Counted from the first letter of the stretch, positions 12,387 to 21,903 are shown. The stretch: 64,000 nucleotides of DNA from an uncultured Clostridium sp. (GCA_900538475.1 UPYT01000015.1:1-64000), one strand, 5' to 3'. The notes: generated from the sequence alone by a model not told the origin. Program-made: numbers and translations.

Positions 12387-12708
12387 CTTTGTTCTCCTTT
12401 TTCTTTCTGATAAAACGGCAGGAAGCATGCCTGTTTTTCAGGTAATAAGCGGCAGTTTTCTTTTGAATTAAAAAGATCTGCCTTTCATATGGAAATAAAA
12501 ATGAACGAAATTTAGGAATGGAAAAAGGCGCAGAGATATCGCTGCACATGGATATGGAAGCTGGAAAACAAAAGTCAGGTTGCAGCCTCATAGGGTCCGC
12601 ACATAAGATTTTCCCGCTTTTTATAGGTTTGAATAGAAAAAATAATCCGCAGAGTACAGGGGTCTGCGAGCCCTTTTGTCCTGATACATTTTCCTAAGAA
12701 TAACGTTC
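12387..12708 (-). promoter_or_regulatory. Long 5' leader of the ECF S-component gene (candidate regulatory RNA)
   Basis: From the predicted start near 12708 to the ATG at 12386 there are about 320 untranslated bases. Early in the leader CGCAGA pairs with TCTGCG around a 9-base loop, followed by GATTATTTTTTC, which is terminator-like. CAGG and CCTG overlap this stem in a way that allows a pseudoknot. I do not recognise a known riboswitch class. The rest of the leader (12400-12590) shows no clear feature. Confidence 0.4.
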
Positions 12709-12714
12709 GACCCT

Positions 12715-12743
12715 ATTATAGCACAAACAAATAGGGAGGTAAA
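12715..12743 (-). promoter_or_regulatory. Predicted promoter of the ECF S-component gene
   Basis: On the minus strand TTTACC (plus 12738-12743) and a perfect TATAAT (plus 12715-12720) are separated by 17 bases. It is back to back with the rpmH promoter. Confidence 0.6.
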
Positions 12744-12787
12744 TACGGTTTTTCTAAGGAAAACACGCCAGTTTTTCATAAAAACCC

Positions 12788-12816
12788 TTGACGAAGCCGT
12801 ATGTTTTCTATATAAT
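12788..12816 (+). promoter_or_regulatory. Promoter of the rpmH-rnpA cluster
   Basis: TTGACG (12788-12793) and TATAAT (12811-12816) are separated by 17 bases, giving a start near 12823 and a 68-base leader before rpmH. Confidence 0.8.
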
Positions 12817-12890
12817 TGAGAAGATGTTTGATTATAATAGTCGTAATATGTTTGACAGATAAGCGATTAATATTAGAGGAGGTGTGCGCC

Positions 12891-13025
12891 ATGAAAATGA
12901 CTTTCCAGCCAAAGAACAGACAGCGGTCTAAGGTTCATGGTTTCAGAGCTAGAATGAGTACTCCGGGTGGAAGAAAAGTATTAGCTGCAAGAAGAGCAAA
13001 AGGCAGAGCAAAATTATCCGCTTAA
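12891..13025 (+). CDS. rpmH: 50S ribosomal protein L34
   Basis: This 44-residue, highly basic protein reads [18 protein letters not shown], followed by [19 protein letters not shown], the invariant L34 sequence. The start at 12891 follows AGAGGAGGTGTGCGCC; longer in-frame readings add only promoter sequence. It is the first gene of the classical rpmH-rnpA-yidD-yidC-jag-mnmE-mnmG-rsmG-parAB arrangement. Confidence 0.98.
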   Translation: MKMTFQPKNRQRSKVHGFRARMSTPGGRKVLAARRAKGRAKLSA

Positions 13026-13032
13026 TGAATCT

Positions 13033-13062
13033 AAGGTCACAAGAAATTGTGGCCTTTTTTTT
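13033..13062 (+). terminator. Intrinsic terminator after rpmH
   Basis: Stem AAGGTCACAA / TTGTGGCCTT with loop GAAA, followed by eight T. It probably lowers transcription of rnpA relative to rpmH. Confidence 0.85.
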
Positions 13063-13125
13063 CACATATGCACTGGAAAAAGATTTTCAGTGCATGAGTA
13101 TTCATTAAGCCTTTGGTAAAAGACT

Positions 13126-13482
13126 ATGAAAAGATTTCCAAGTATCAAAAAAAATTCTGATTTTCAAAAAGTATATCGAACAGGAAACTCCCATGCCAAC
13201 AGACAGCTGGTTATGTATGTAATGCGGGCTGAGAGCCAGGATACACGTATTGGCATATCCGCCAGCAAAAAAGTAGGAAACAGTATTGTCCGCCATCGGC
13301 TGACCCGTCTGGTTCGGGAAAGTTTCCGGTTACACAAAAACATGTTAGAGACTGGATTAGACATCGTTGTAGTGGTTCGCGCCGCTGCAAAAGAATCGGA
13401 TTACAAAACTATAGAGCGTGCATTTCTGCACCTCTGCGGGCTTCATAACATTTTAGAGAATCGAAGTGAGAAAAATGATTAA
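13126..13482 (+). CDS. rnpA: Ribonuclease P protein component
   Basis: This 118-residue basic protein binds the RNase P RNA and aids tRNA 5' maturation. The family signature is present: [21 protein letters not shown] (residues 42-62) follows [17 protein letters not shown]. The ribosome-binding site is weak. The 3' end overlaps yidD by 8 bases. Confidence 0.96.
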   Translation: MKRFPSIKKNSDFQKVYRTGNSHANRQLVMYVMRAESQDTRIGISASKKVGNSIVRHRLTRLVRESFRLHKNMLETGLDIVVVVRAAAKESDYKTIERAFLHLCGLHNILENRSEKND

Positions 13483-13690
13483 AAAAATTATGATCCTTAT
13501 GATTCGGGGATATCAGATTTTTCTGTCTCCGATGAAAGTATGGACTCACTGTATTTACACGCCTACGTGTTCTCAATACGCCATTGAGGCACTGGAAAAG
13601 TACGGCGTGGTGAAAGGACTATGGTTGTCTGTGCGGAGGATACTCAGGTGCCACCCATGGGCAGAAGGCGGTTATGACCCGGTTCCGTAA
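13475..13690 (+). CDS. yidD: Membrane protein insertion efficiency factor YidD
   Basis: The short protein (71 residues from ATG 13475) has the amphipathic start and the hallmark [25 protein letters not shown] and [17 protein letters not shown] blocks of YidD, including the three conserved cysteines. It assists YidC, encoded next, in inserting membrane proteins. A GTG at 13466 in the same frame is an alternative start, but homologues align from MIKKIMI. Confidence 0.93.
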   Translation: MIKKIMILMIRGYQIFLSPMKVWTHCIYTPTCSQYAIEALEKYGVVKGLWLSVRRILRCHPWAEGGYDPVP

Positions 13691-13709
13691 CGTATGAGGA
13701 GGTAGCACA

Positions 13710-15017
13710 TTGGATTATTTAGTTTTGACAAAGGTTGAGGGCATGTTTATGGGCCCCATTTCCCAGGTATTGGGATGGATTATGGACGCGCTGTTTCGGT
13801 TTACCAGCTCCTTCGGTGTTCTGAATATCGGTCTGTCCATTATTCTGTTTACTCTGGTAGTGAAAATTCTCATGTTCCCCATGACCATCAAGCAGCAGAA
13901 ATCATCAAAGATGATGACGGTAATGCAGCCAGAGCTGATGGCAATTCAGAACAAGTATAAGGGAAAAACAGATAATGACTCCATGATGAGAATGAATGTG
14001 GAGACAAAGGCCGTTTATGAAAAGTACGGTACATCCATGACCGGCGGCTGTCTGCAGCTGGTGATTCAGCTTCCCATTATGCTGGCTCTGTATCGGGTAA
14101 TTTACACAATTCCCGCCTATGTGGGACAGGTTAAGGAATATTTCCTGCAGGTAGTATATGCAATTACCGGCGCTGCCAATGCAGGTGCTCTTCAGGAAGG
14201 CGCTGCAGCCAAGCTGGTTCAGTTTGCTACGGATAACAATATTCCGCTTACTGGAATGACAACCATTGGCGATCTGACCGGCGTTACTGGCGAAGCTCTG
14301 GCCAACAAGATGGTAGATATTCTCTACAAATTAAATCCGGCTCAGTGGACCGAGCTGGGAAATGCATTTCCGGATGCAGCAAATGTAATTGCAGCAAACT
14401 CTGCAGTCATTGAAGGAATGAACTCCTTCTTCGGAATCAATCTGGCAACCAATCCCTTCAATGGTTCCTGGGTGCCGAGTATTGCATGGCTGATTCCGAT
14501 TCTGGCAGGCCTGACTCAGTGGTTAAGCTCCAAGCTGATGATGTCTGCTCAGTCTCAGCCCAAGCAGGATGATAACAGCATGGGAACTCAGATGATGAAG
14601 CAGATGAACGTTATTATGCCTCTGATGTCTGTATGGTTCTGTTTTACTTTCCCGGCAGCAATCGGTATCTACTGGGTAGCCAGCAGCGTGTTTATGATTA
14701 TTCAGCAGGTAATTGTAAATGCTTATCTGAACAGAGTGGATATTGACGAGATGATTCGCAAGAACGTTGAGAAAGCCAATAAGAAACGTGCGAAAAAGGG
14801 TCTTCCGCCTCAGAAAATCAATCAGAATGCAACTGCCAGCTTAAAGAGCATGCAGGCTGCAGCTGAAAAAGAGGAAGCCCTTCGCGCAGAGAAGCTGGAG
14901 AAGACGAAAGAACAGGTTGAGGCTTCCAACGCTTATTACAACAATGACGCAAAGCCCGGCAGTATTGCTTCCAAGGCAAACATGGTTGCCAGGTACAACG
15001 AAAAGCACAACAAATAA
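13710..15017 (+). CDS. yidC: Membrane protein insertase YidC/OxaA
   Basis: The 435-residue protein inserts proteins into the cytoplasmic membrane. It starts with TTG at 13710, well placed 7 bases after AGGAGG. Hydrophobic segments include NIGLSIILFTLVVKILMFP (about 32-50), CLQLVIQLPIMLALYRVIY (about 113-131), WVPSIAWLIPILAGLTQWL (about 252-270), and a C-terminal pair around residues 296-340. An extra extracytoplasmic stretch (about 140-240) lengthens it compared with Bacillus SpoIIIJ. The basic C-terminal tail (from residue 350) could bind ribosomes. There is no lipobox. Confidence 0.94.
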   Translation: MDYLVLTKVEGMFMGPISQVLGWIMDALFRFTSSFGVLNIGLSIILFTLVVKILMFPMTIKQQKSSKMMTVMQPELMAIQNKYKGKTDNDSMMRMNVETKAVYEKYGTSMTGGCLQLVIQLPIMLALYRVIYTIPAYVGQVKEYFLQVVYAITGAANAGALQEGAAAKLVQFATDNNIPLTGMTTIGDLTGVTGEALANKMVDILYKLNPAQWTELGNAFPDAANVIAANSAVIEGMNSFFGINLATNPFNGSWVPSIAWLIPILAGLTQWLSSKLMMSAQSQPKQDDNSMGTQMMKQMNVIMPLMSVWFCFTFPAAIGIYWVASSVFMIIQQVIVNAYLNRVDIDEMIRKNVEKANKKRAKKGLPPQKINQNATASLKSMQAAAEKEEALRAEKLEKTKEQVEASNAYYNNDAKPGSIASKANMVARYNEKHNK

Positions 15018-15036
15018 ATAAGGGGGGCAGGAAACG

Positions 15037-16200
15037 ATGGACGATAAGATTACAGTATCTGCAAAAACATTGGATGAAGCAATTACAAAAGCTCTCATTG
15101 AATTACAGACAACGAGCGATCATCTGCAGTACGAAGTCGTACAGAAAGAAAGTTCCGGCTTTTTGGGATTTATTGGGGCAAAGCCCTGTGTAATTCGTGC
15201 GCGGGTTATGAGTGAGGAAGAGGAAAGAAAAATTGCGGCAGAAAAAGCCGCTGCCGAAAAAGCAGCAGCGAAGGCCGCAGCAGAAAAAGCCGCTGCTGAG
15301 AAGGCAGCAAAGGCTGCGGAGGAGAAAGCGGCCAGAGAAGCGGCCCAGAAGGCTTCTGCAGCATCTGAAACAAAAGAAACAGCAGCTTCTGCAAACTGTG
15401 AGGAACGTTCTGAGAAATCAGGCGGCAGACCGGAAAAGCGGGAGAAAAAGGAATTCCAGCGTAGAGAAGGCAAAAAGGAGGCAGCTCCCAGACAGGAGAC
15501 TTCCGGAAAGCCTGTCAGAAGTGCAGAGGCAGAGCCGGAGGAAAAGCTTCCAAAGGAAAAACCAGCAGGAAAGGTAAATGAAGAGGCTGTGAAAAAGGCA
15601 GCAAAGGATTTCCTGCTTCAGGTATTCGGCGCTATGGGAATGGAAGTGACCATTGACACTGTTTACAATGCCGGTGAGAGAGAACTCCAGGTGATGATGA
15701 ACGGCGACGATATGGGTATTCTCATTGGCAAAAGAGGACAGACTCTGGATTCTCTCCAGTATCTGGTAAGCCTTGTAGTCAACAAAGAAACGGAAGGTTA
15801 TCTGCGCGTAAAGCTGGATACAGAGAATTACCGGGAGAGACGGAAAGAAACTCTGGAGACACTGGCGAGAAATATTTCCTATAAGGTAAAGAGAACCAAG
15901 CATCCGGTATCCTTAGAGCCGATGAATCCCTACGAAAGACGGATTATCCACTCTGCCCTTCAGAATGATCGGTATGTGGTGACCCGCAGTGAGGGCGAGG
16001 ATCCCTTCCGCCATGTAGTGATTTCCCTGAAGAAGGACAGCTACAGCGGCAGCCGTAAGGAGCGTTACGGTTCTCGCCGCAGCGACAGAAGCCGCGGTGA
16101 GAAAACTTATGATAAGACAGCACAGAAAACTCAGGAAAAGGCTGAGTCTGTGACAGAAGCCAGCACAGAGCCTGCAGAGACAGGAACTGTACAGGAGTAA
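15037..16200 (+). CDS. jag: Jag/KhpB-type KH-R3H RNA-binding protein
   Basis: The 387-residue protein has an N-terminal Jag_N domain (1-52), a long Ala/Glu/Lys-rich segment of repeated AAEKAAA units (about 58-115, probably helical), a KH domain with GILIGKRGQTLDSLQYLV (about 226-243), and an R3H domain with ERRIIHSALQNDRYVVTRSEGEDP (about 300-325). KhpB proteins bind many RNAs and affect cell elongation in streptococci. The alanine-rich linker is longer than in the Bacillus protein. It follows yidC by 19 bases and is probably in one operon with it. Confidence 0.92.
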   Translation: MDDKITVSAKTLDEAITKALIELQTTSDHLQYEVVQKESSGFLGFIGAKPCVIRARVMSEEEERKIAAEKAAAEKAAAKAAAEKAAAEKAAKAAEEKAAREAAQKASAASETKETAASANCEERSEKSGGRPEKREKKEFQRREGKKEAAPRQETSGKPVRSAEAEPEEKLPKEKPAGKVNEEAVKKAAKDFLLQVFGAMGMEVTIDTVYNAGERELQVMMNGDDMGILIGKRGQTLDSLQYLVSLVVNKETEGYLRVKLDTENYRERRKETLETLARNISYKVKRTKHPVSLEPMNPYERRIIHSALQNDRYVVTRSEGEDPFRHVVISLKKDSYSGSRKERYGSRRSDRSRGEKTYDKTAQKTQEKAESVTEASTEPAETGTVQE

Positions 16201-16210
16201 AATTAGAAAA

Positions 16211-16256
16211 CGGGGGTGTCTGGTAGTGGTTTGACCACCACCGGATGCCCCTTTGT
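16211..16256 (+). terminator. Intrinsic terminator after jag
   Basis: GGGGGTGTCTGGTAGTGG pairs with CCACCACCGGATGCCCC, followed by TTTGTTATT. mnmE starts 17 bases later, so it may be partly attenuated or have its own promoter. Confidence 0.75.
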
Positions 16257-16272
16257 TATTGAGAGGTGAAAT

Positions 16273-17661
16273 ATGATGAAGGACAGAAGCTCAGATACGA
16301 TTGCAGCAGTTGCCACAGCCATGAGCAGTTCCGGGATCGGAATTGTGAGAGTCAGCGGCAGCGATGCATTTTCGATTGTAAATGAAATATTTGAAAGTAA
16401 AAAGAAGAATTTTGATTTGAGAAAAGCTCCCTCTCATCGGGTTCATTATGGTATGATAAAGGACGGAGAGGAAATTTTAGATGAGGTTCTTGTGATAGCC
16501 ATGCGGGGACCCCACAGTTATACAGCGGAAGACACAGTGGAAATTGACTGCCACGGCGGTGTCCTGGTAATGAAAAAAATACTGGAGACAGTAATCAAAT
16601 ATGGAGCCCGTCCGGCAGAGCCGGGAGAATTTACAAAACGGGCATTTTTAAACGGACGGATCGATCTGTCACAGGCAGAGGCTGTGATGGATGTGATTCA
16701 TTCAAAAAATGACTATGCCATGAAAAGCTCAGTCAGTCAGCTGAAGGGATCCCTTTCCAGAAAAATCCGGAAGCTGAGAGAGGATATTCTGTATCAGATT
16801 GCATTTATTGAATCTGCCCTGGATGATCCGGAGCATATTTCTCTGGAAGGCTATGAGGATGAGCTGATGGAGAAGCTGAATCCTATGATCGATCAGATGG
16901 AATCTATGGTTCGCTCTGCTGACAATGGAAAAATTGTCACAGAAGGGATCAAAACGGTAATTCTCGGAAAACCCAATGCGGGGAAATCTTCTCTGATGAA
17001 TGTTCTGGTGGGAGAAGAGAGGGCGATTGTAACGGATATTGCCGGAACAACCCGCGACATTCTGGAGGAGCAGATTCGGCTTCATGGAATTACTCTGAAT
17101 GTGATCGATACGGCAGGAATCCGGGAAACAGAGGATATTGTAGAGCAGATTGGAGTATCCAGAGCAAGACAGATGGCGGATCAGGCAGACTTGATTATTT
17201 ATGTGGTGGACGGCTCCAGACCCTTAGATGAAAATGATGATTTGATTATGAATCTGATCCGGGACAGAAAAGCAGTGGTTCTTCTGAATAAAACAGATTT
17301 GAAGACTGTGATTTCCGAGAAGGAGCTGTCAGAAAAAACGGGGCTGGATGTGGTTGCCGTGTCAGCCAGAGAGGAAACAGGGATCGATCAGCTGGAAAAT
17401 AAAATAAAAGAGATGTTTTATGAAGGGGATCTGAAGTTTAATGACGAGGTGATGATTACCAATGTGCGTCATAAAACAGCCCTGTCAGGCGCTTTGGAGA
17501 GTCTGAAAATGGTAAAGCAGAGCATAGAAAATCAGATGCCGGAGGATTTTCTCACCATTGATTTGATGGATGCCTATGAGAAGCTGGGCACAATTATCGG
17601 AGAAGCGGTGGAGGACGATCTGGTGAATGAGATTTTCAGCCGGTTCTGCACGGGAAAATAA
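16273..17661 (+). CDS. mnmE: tRNA modification GTPase MnmE
   Basis: With MnmG it builds the (carboxymethyl)aminomethyl group on wobble U34 of tRNAs. The 462-residue protein has the N-terminal folate-binding domain (DTIAAVATAMSSSGIGIVRVSG), the helical domain, an inserted G domain with GKPNAGKSS (about 235-243), DTAGIRET and NKTD motifs, and the C-terminal FCTGK that carries the catalytic cysteine. ATG 16276 is an alternative start one codon later. mnmG follows at once. Confidence 0.97.
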   Translation: MMKDRSSDTIAAVATAMSSSGIGIVRVSGSDAFSIVNEIFESKKKNFDLRKAPSHRVHYGMIKDGEEILDEVLVIAMRGPHSYTAEDTVEIDCHGGVLVMKKILETVIKYGARPAEPGEFTKRAFLNGRIDLSQAEAVMDVIHSKNDYAMKSSVSQLKGSLSRKIRKLREDILYQIAFIESALDDPEHISLEGYEDELMEKLNPMIDQMESMVRSADNGKIVTEGIKTVILGKPNAGKSSLMNVLVGEERAIVTDIAGTTRDILEEQIRLHGITLNVIDTAGIRETEDIVEQIGVSRARQMADQADLIIYVVDGSRPLDENDDLIMNLIRDRKAVVLLNKTDLKTVISEKELSEKTGLDVVAVSAREETGIDQLENKIKEMFYEGDLKFNDEVMITNVRHKTALSGALESLKMVKQSIENQMPEDFLTIDLMDAYEKLGTIIGEAVEDDLVNEIFSRFCTGK

Positions 17662-17682
17662 ATGGAAAAGAGGTTGTTGGTC

Positions 17683-19581
17683 ATGCCGAATGTGGAAGAG
17701 ACTTATGATATTGTGGTGGTAGGCGCAGGCCATGCGGGCTGTGAGGCGGCTCTGGCCTGTGCCAGATTGGGGCTGGAAACCATCATGTTTACGGTCAGCG
17801 TAGACAGTATTGCGCTGATGCCCTGCAATCCCAATATTGGCGGAAGCTCAAAGGGACATCTGGTGAGGGAGCTGGATGCCCTTGGGGGTGAAATGGGAAA
17901 AAATATTGATAAAACATTTATTCAGTCAAAAATGTTAAACCAGTCTAAGGGGCCGGCGGTTCATTCACTCCGTGCTCAGGCGGACAAGCAGGAATATACC
18001 CGCCAGATGCGCTGTACTCTGGAAAATACGGATCACCTGACAATCCGTCAGGCTGAGGTTACAGAAATTATGGCAGAGCATGGGCAAATTAAGGGGGTAA
18101 AAACCTTTTCCGGGGCTGTTTACCACGCTAAGGCTGTGATTCTGGCTACAGGAACTTATTTGAAGGCCAGATGCATTTATGGCGATGTAAGCATGTATAC
18201 AGGGCCGAATGGCCTGCAGGCTGCCAATTATCTGACAGAGTCCCTGGTGAAAAACGGGATTGAAATGTACCGTTTTAAAACAGGGACTCCGGCTCGTGTG
18301 GATCGGCGCAGCATTGATTTTTCAAAAATGGAAGAGCAGTTTGGAGATGAGCGGGTGGTTCCGTTTTCGTTTTCAACGGATCCAGAGTCTGTTCAGAAGG
18401 ATCAGGTTTCCTGCTGGCTGACCTACACCAATGAGGAAACACACCAGATTATCCGTGCCAATCTGGATCGCTCTCCTCTGTTTTCCGGTGCGATTGAGGG
18501 AACCGGCCCCCGGTACTGTCCGTCTATTGAAGATAAGGTTGTGAAGTTTCCGGATAAAAACCGGCATCAGGTCTTTGTAGAGCCGGAGGGTTTGTATACC
18601 AATGAAATGTATCTGGGGGGAATGTCCAGTTCTCTTCCGGAGGATGTTCAGTATGCTATGTACCGGACAGTTCCCGGGCTGGAGAATGTAAAGATTGTCC
18701 GCAATGCCTATGCCATTGAGTATGACTGTATTAATTCCAGACAGCTGAAGCCTACCCTGGAGTTTAAGGCGATTCAGGGGCTGTTCAGCGGCGGTCAGTT
18801 CAACGGAAGCTCCGGATATGAGGAGGCGGCTGTTCAGGGCTTTATGGCAGGCGTAAATGCGTCTATGAAGGTTCTGGGACGGGAACCCTATGTTCTGGAT
18901 CGCTCTCAGGCCTATATTGGAGTGCTGATCGATGATCTGGTAACAAAGGAAAATCATGAGCCATACCGGATGATGACTTCCCGGGCAGAATACCGGCTTT
19001 TGCTCCGGCAGGATAATGCGGATCTCAGACTGCGGGAGATTGGCCATGAAATTGGCCTTGTCAGTGATGAGGATTATGAGCGGGTTCTACAGAAACAGCG
19101 GGATATTGAAGCGGAGACAGAGCGTCTGGAGAAGACAACGGTAGGGGCCAGCCCAAAGGTTCAGGAATTTTTAGAGCGCCACGGCAGCACGCTTCTGAAA
19201 ACAGGAGCAACTATGGCAGAGCTGGTGCGCAGACCGGAGCTGGATTATTTTTCTCTGGCAGAAATTGACAAAACAAGACCACAGCTTCCGGCGGATACTG
19301 CAGAGCAGGTGAATATCAATATGAAATATGAGGGATATTTAAAACGCCAGCAGCAGCAAGTGACTCAGTTTAAAAAGCTGGAAAATAAAAAGCTGGATAT
19401 TGATTTTGATTACAGTACAGTGAAGAGTCTGCGGAGGGAGGCAGTACAGAAGCTGAATCTGTATAAGCCCTCATCGATTGGACAGGCATCGAGAATTTCC
19501 GGCGTATCTCCGGCTGATATTTCTGTTTTGCTGGTTCATCTGGAACAGATGCGCCACGGGCAGAGAGGACAGGAAATATAA
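17683..19581 (+). CDS. mnmG: tRNA uridine-5-carboxymethylaminomethyl modification enzyme MnmG
   Basis: This FAD-dependent partner of MnmE has the dinucleotide-binding motif [12 protein letters not shown] near the N-terminus, then [18 protein letters not shown] and [13 protein letters not shown], and the C-terminal [23 protein letters not shown] that contacts MnmE. From 17683 it is 632 residues. An ATG at 17662 touches the mnmE stop and is possible, but GAGG precedes 17683 and homologues align from there. Its stop codon lies inside a hairpin belonging to a partial repeat A copy. Confidence 0.96.
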   Translation: MPNVEETYDIVVVGAGHAGCEAALACARLGLETIMFTVSVDSIALMPCNPNIGGSSKGHLVRELDALGGEMGKNIDKTFIQSKMLNQSKGPAVHSLRAQADKQEYTRQMRCTLENTDHLTIRQAEVTEIMAEHGQIKGVKTFSGAVYHAKAVILATGTYLKARCIYGDVSMYTGPNGLQAANYLTESLVKNGIEMYRFKTGTPARVDRRSIDFSKMEEQFGDERVVPFSFSTDPESVQKDQVSCWLTYTNEETHQIIRANLDRSPLFSGAIEGTGPRYCPSIEDKVVKFPDKNRHQVFVEPEGLYTNEMYLGGMSSSLPEDVQYAMYRTVPGLENVKIVRNAYAIEYDCINSRQLKPTLEFKAIQGLFSGGQFNGSSGYEEAAVQGFMAGVNASMKVLGREPYVLDRSQAYIGVLIDDLVTKENHEPYRMMTSRAEYRLLLRQDNADLRLREIGHEIGLVSDEDYERVLQKQRDIEAETERLEKTTVGASPKVQEFLERHGSTLLKTGATMAELVRRPELDYFSLAEIDKTRPQLPADTAEQVNINMKYEGYLKRQQQQVTQFKKLENKKLDIDFDYSTVKSLRREAVQKLNLYKPSSIGQASRISGVSPADISVLLVHLEQMRHGQRGQEI

Positions 19582-19615
19582 GTATTTTGCTTATATTTCC
19601 CGAATAGTTACCCCG
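19571..19615. repeat. Dispersed palindromic repeat A, partial copy
   Basis: A hairpin GGAAATATAAG / CTTATATTTCC spans the mnmG stop codon and runs into CCCGAATAGTTAC, the right boundary of repeat A. The left boundary is not recognisable. Confidence 0.5.
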
Positions 19616-19783
19616 GAAAGAATCAAAAACAAAAGAAAAATACAAGAAAAAGAATAAATATACAAATGAAATACGGATGTATACATATTGATAATAAAAT
19701 AACAATATAATTTTCTGGTGGTTGTCCTGGATGAAAAACGGGAAGATGCAGATGCGATGTGAGCAGATAACAAGAGATACATG

Positions 19784-19842
19784 CAGAAGACGTCAGATGA
19801 CTTCTGCTGAGACATCTGACGTCTTCTGAAGCGTTGTTTTTA
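19784..19842 (+). terminator. Strong hairpin terminator between mnmG and rsmG
   Basis: Perfect 16-base arms CAGAAGACGTCAGATG / CATCTGACGTCTTCTG around a 13-base loop, followed by AAGCGTTGTTTTTA. The rest of the 336-base gap is AT-rich with nothing else recognised. Confidence 0.75.
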
Positions 19843-19917
19843 TGTGTAAATGGAAGTGCTTTTTTTGGAATATGAATCCTGAATATATGGAAATTCGGGA
19901 TAGAGAGAAGGTGGATT

Positions 19918-20652
19918 ATGGAACAGAAATTTGTGGACAGGATGAGATGCGAAACGGAGGAGCTTGGGATAACTCTGAGTGATCGGCAGTTAGAACAGTT
20001 TTATCAGTATTATGAAATGCTGGTAGAGTGGAATAAAGTAATGAATCTTACAGCGATCACAGAAATGGAAGAGGTGATTACCAAGCATTTTGTTGATAGC
20101 TTGTGTATTGTAAAGTCAGAAAAGGATCTGGAAACTTGCAGTAAAAAGGTGATCGATGTGGGAACAGGAGCGGGATTTCCAGGAATTCCTCTGAAAATTG
20201 CTTTTCCTGGATTGAAAATCACTCTCTTGGACTCTCTGAACAAACGGATTAATTTTTTGAAGGAAGTGTGCAGCGCTTTAGGGCTTTCTGAAGTGGAGAT
20301 GATTCATGGAAGAGCAGAAGATTTTGGGAAAAATCCAAAATATAGAGAGAAATTTGATTACTGTGTTTCCAGAGCAGTAGCAAATACAGCAACTTTGTCG
20401 GAATATTGTCTTCCCTTTGTGAAGATTGGCGGCGCTTTTCTTCCGTATAAATCTGGAAAAATTGAAGAGGAGCTGAAGGAAGGAACGAAAGCTATTGAAA
20501 GTATGGGAGGCACGGTGGAAAATGTAATTCATTTTTCTTTGATCGGCGCAGATGCAGAACGTACCCTGGTGAAAATTAAAAAGATTTCGGCAACACCGAA
20601 GAAATATCCTAGAAAAGCGGGCGTTCCATCAAAGGAACCAATCAAGATGTAA
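19918..20652 (+). CDS. rsmG: 16S rRNA m7G527 methyltransferase RsmG
   Basis: The 244-residue SAM-dependent methyltransferase has the RsmG pattern: LVEWNKVMNLTAITEMEEVITKHFVDSL, the SAM-binding VIDVGTGAGFPGIPLKI (about 79-95), LDSLNKRINFLKEV, and SRAVANTATLSEYCLPFVKIGG. It methylates G527 in the 530 loop of 16S rRNA; loss gives low-level streptomycin resistance in other bacteria. It is separated from mnmG by a strong hairpin, so it is probably transcribed separately. Confidence 0.96.
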   Translation: MEQKFVDRMRCETEELGITLSDRQLEQFYQYYEMLVEWNKVMNLTAITEMEEVITKHFVDSLCIVKSEKDLETCSKKVIDVGTGAGFPGIPLKIAFPGLKITLLDSLNKRINFLKEVCSALGLSEVEMIHGRAEDFGKNPKYREKFDYCVSRAVANTATLSEYCLPFVKIGGAFLPYKSGKIEEELKEGTKAIESMGGTVENVIHFSLIGADAERTLVKIKKISATPKKYPRKAGVPSKEPIKM

Positions 20653-20681
20653 TTGCTTTTTACAAAATAAAAAATGAAAAG

Positions 20682-20732
20682 AAAGAGTGTTTTCTGGCAC
20701 GGAGTTTCGCGCTGGAATGCACTCTTTTTTTC
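20682..20732 (+). terminator. Intrinsic terminator after rsmG
   Basis: AAAGAGTG pairs with CACTCTTT and is followed by a T run; the loop holds a second small stem. Confidence 0.75.
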
Positions 20733-20874
20733 TTTCTTGCAAATAAAAGAAAATGCTAATCCTGTAGATGCATTACTGTAAAAAGGAATTTTGTTTGGGA
20801 AAAAGATTTGACGCAGATAAGCTTCCTTGTTAAAAAGGTATGATGATATTGTGAGTTTTACGAGAAAACTGTAA

Positions 20875-20890
20875 TGTTTCACGTGAAACA
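20875..20890. promoter_or_regulatory. parS site 1
   Basis: TGTTTCACGTGAAACA, a perfect 16-base palindrome identical to the Firmicute ParB-binding consensus. It lies about 3 kb upstream of parA. Confidence 0.95.
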
Positions 20891-21161
20891 TTTGAAATAT
20901 AAAGCAGGTGTGAAGTCTGGCTATGTATTATATTGAAAAAAGATGCATAGCATGAATGAATATACAGAATAAATATTCAAAAATAACGCATATTAAAATG
21001 TATAAATATTATGTAAAAATGTATATGCATAAATGAGAGAAAGGCAGAAAAAAGGGAATAATAGGAAAAAGAGGAAGGGGAAAGCGAGAGGGAGGAGCTG
21101 CCGCAAGCTGTTATAGGGGACAGATTCAGAGTAGTAAAACCTATTAGAATATGATAAAACG

Positions 21162-21314
21162 CAACCATTCAGGATAGGGGGAGAGCTGTCGGAAAAATCC
21201 GCTTACAAGCAAATTTGATACAGATTTTCCTGCCAGTTCTCGCATCGGAGGAATCTCCGGTGCTTCTTGTTCGGCTTTGCCGGACAGGAAGATGATTCGT
21301 CCTGAACAGTTACG
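21162..21314. repeat. Dispersed palindromic repeat A, long copy
   Basis: Left boundary AACCATTCAGGA (21163-21174), right boundary CCTGAACAGTTACG (21301-21314). The inner hairpin has CTTCTTGTTCGGC / GCCGGACAGGAAG. It lies just upstream of the START-like gene. Confidence 0.65.
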
Positions 21315-21370
21315 ATAGAATTAGTAATAGGAACGCAGGGCAAAAAATAATCGGAAAGGAGAGCATATGT

Positions 21371-21844
21371 ATGACAACAAGAAAGGAAAATATCGTGATC
21401 CCAAAAGAAGCTTATGTAATCTGGGGAAAATTGTCGGCATTTGAAAAATATCCTGAGTGGAGAGCAGATGCGAGTGAAATAGAAATGATCGATGAAAAAT
21501 GTTTTAAAGAGAGCAATCGAGAGGGATATAAAACGATTTTTACCATCGAAAAGTCGGTTCCGTTAACGTGCTTGAAGTTATGTTTGGAAAACGATAGCAT
21601 GACAGGATATCGGGAGTTTTTGCTTGATTCCAGGGGAAATGAAACAGAGATTGAAATAACGGAAAGTGTAACATCAAAAAGGCTCTCTACAAGACCGATT
21701 GGGAAAAGTGTGTCTGAGCGGGTTTACTTACAGCAGGATTTAAAAAATCGTGGAAGATTTGAAGAGGATTTAATTGTAACTGTTCAGGACGGTGTGTTTC
21801 CTTTTCCGGCAAAGCCGAATAAGAAGATGCCTCGTCCTGAATAG
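21371..21844 (+). CDS. Predicted SRPBCC/START-like protein, C-terminus encoded by a repeat
   Basis: The 157-residue protein has the pattern of a small START-like (SRPBCC, polyketide cyclase type) fold: an early KLSAFEKYPEWRADASEIEMID segment, alternating beta strands and a helix near residues 100-130. Function is unknown; no catalytic residues can be named. The last 23 codons, from VTVQDGV to the stop, lie inside a repeat A copy (21776-21848), and the TAG stop is the TAG of CCTGAATAGTTA. Another copy lies upstream. The ribosome-binding site is GGAAAGGAGAG. Confidence 0.6.
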   Translation: MTTRKENIVIPKEAYVIWGKLSAFEKYPEWRADASEIEMIDEKCFKESNREGYKTIFTIEKSVPLTCLKLCLENDSMTGYREFLLDSRGNETEIEITESVTSKRLSTRPIGKSVSERVYLQQDLKNRGRFEEDLIVTVQDGVFPFPAKPNKKMPRPE

Positions 21845-21848
21845 TTAT
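21776..21848. repeat. Dispersed palindromic repeat A inside the 3' end of a gene
   Basis: Boundaries GTAACTGTTCAGGAC and GTCCTGAATAGTTAT are near-perfect inverted arms of 15 bases; the inner hairpin is TTTTCCGGC / GCCGAATAAG. The element is translated as the C-terminus of the START-like protein. Confidence 0.8.
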
Positions 21849-21903
21849 ATTTAATTTTAAAATTTGGTATGTATTTCAGGGTAAAAACAGTAGAAGAATC
21901 AAA

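Larger units (their letters stand above)
20653..21370. other. 718-base intergenic region with terminator, parS and repeat A
   Basis: It holds the rsmG terminator (20682-20732), a parS site (20875-20890) and a repeat A copy (21162-21314). The middle part (20900-21160) is AT-rich and purine-biased and shows no credible gene. Confidence 0.6.
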
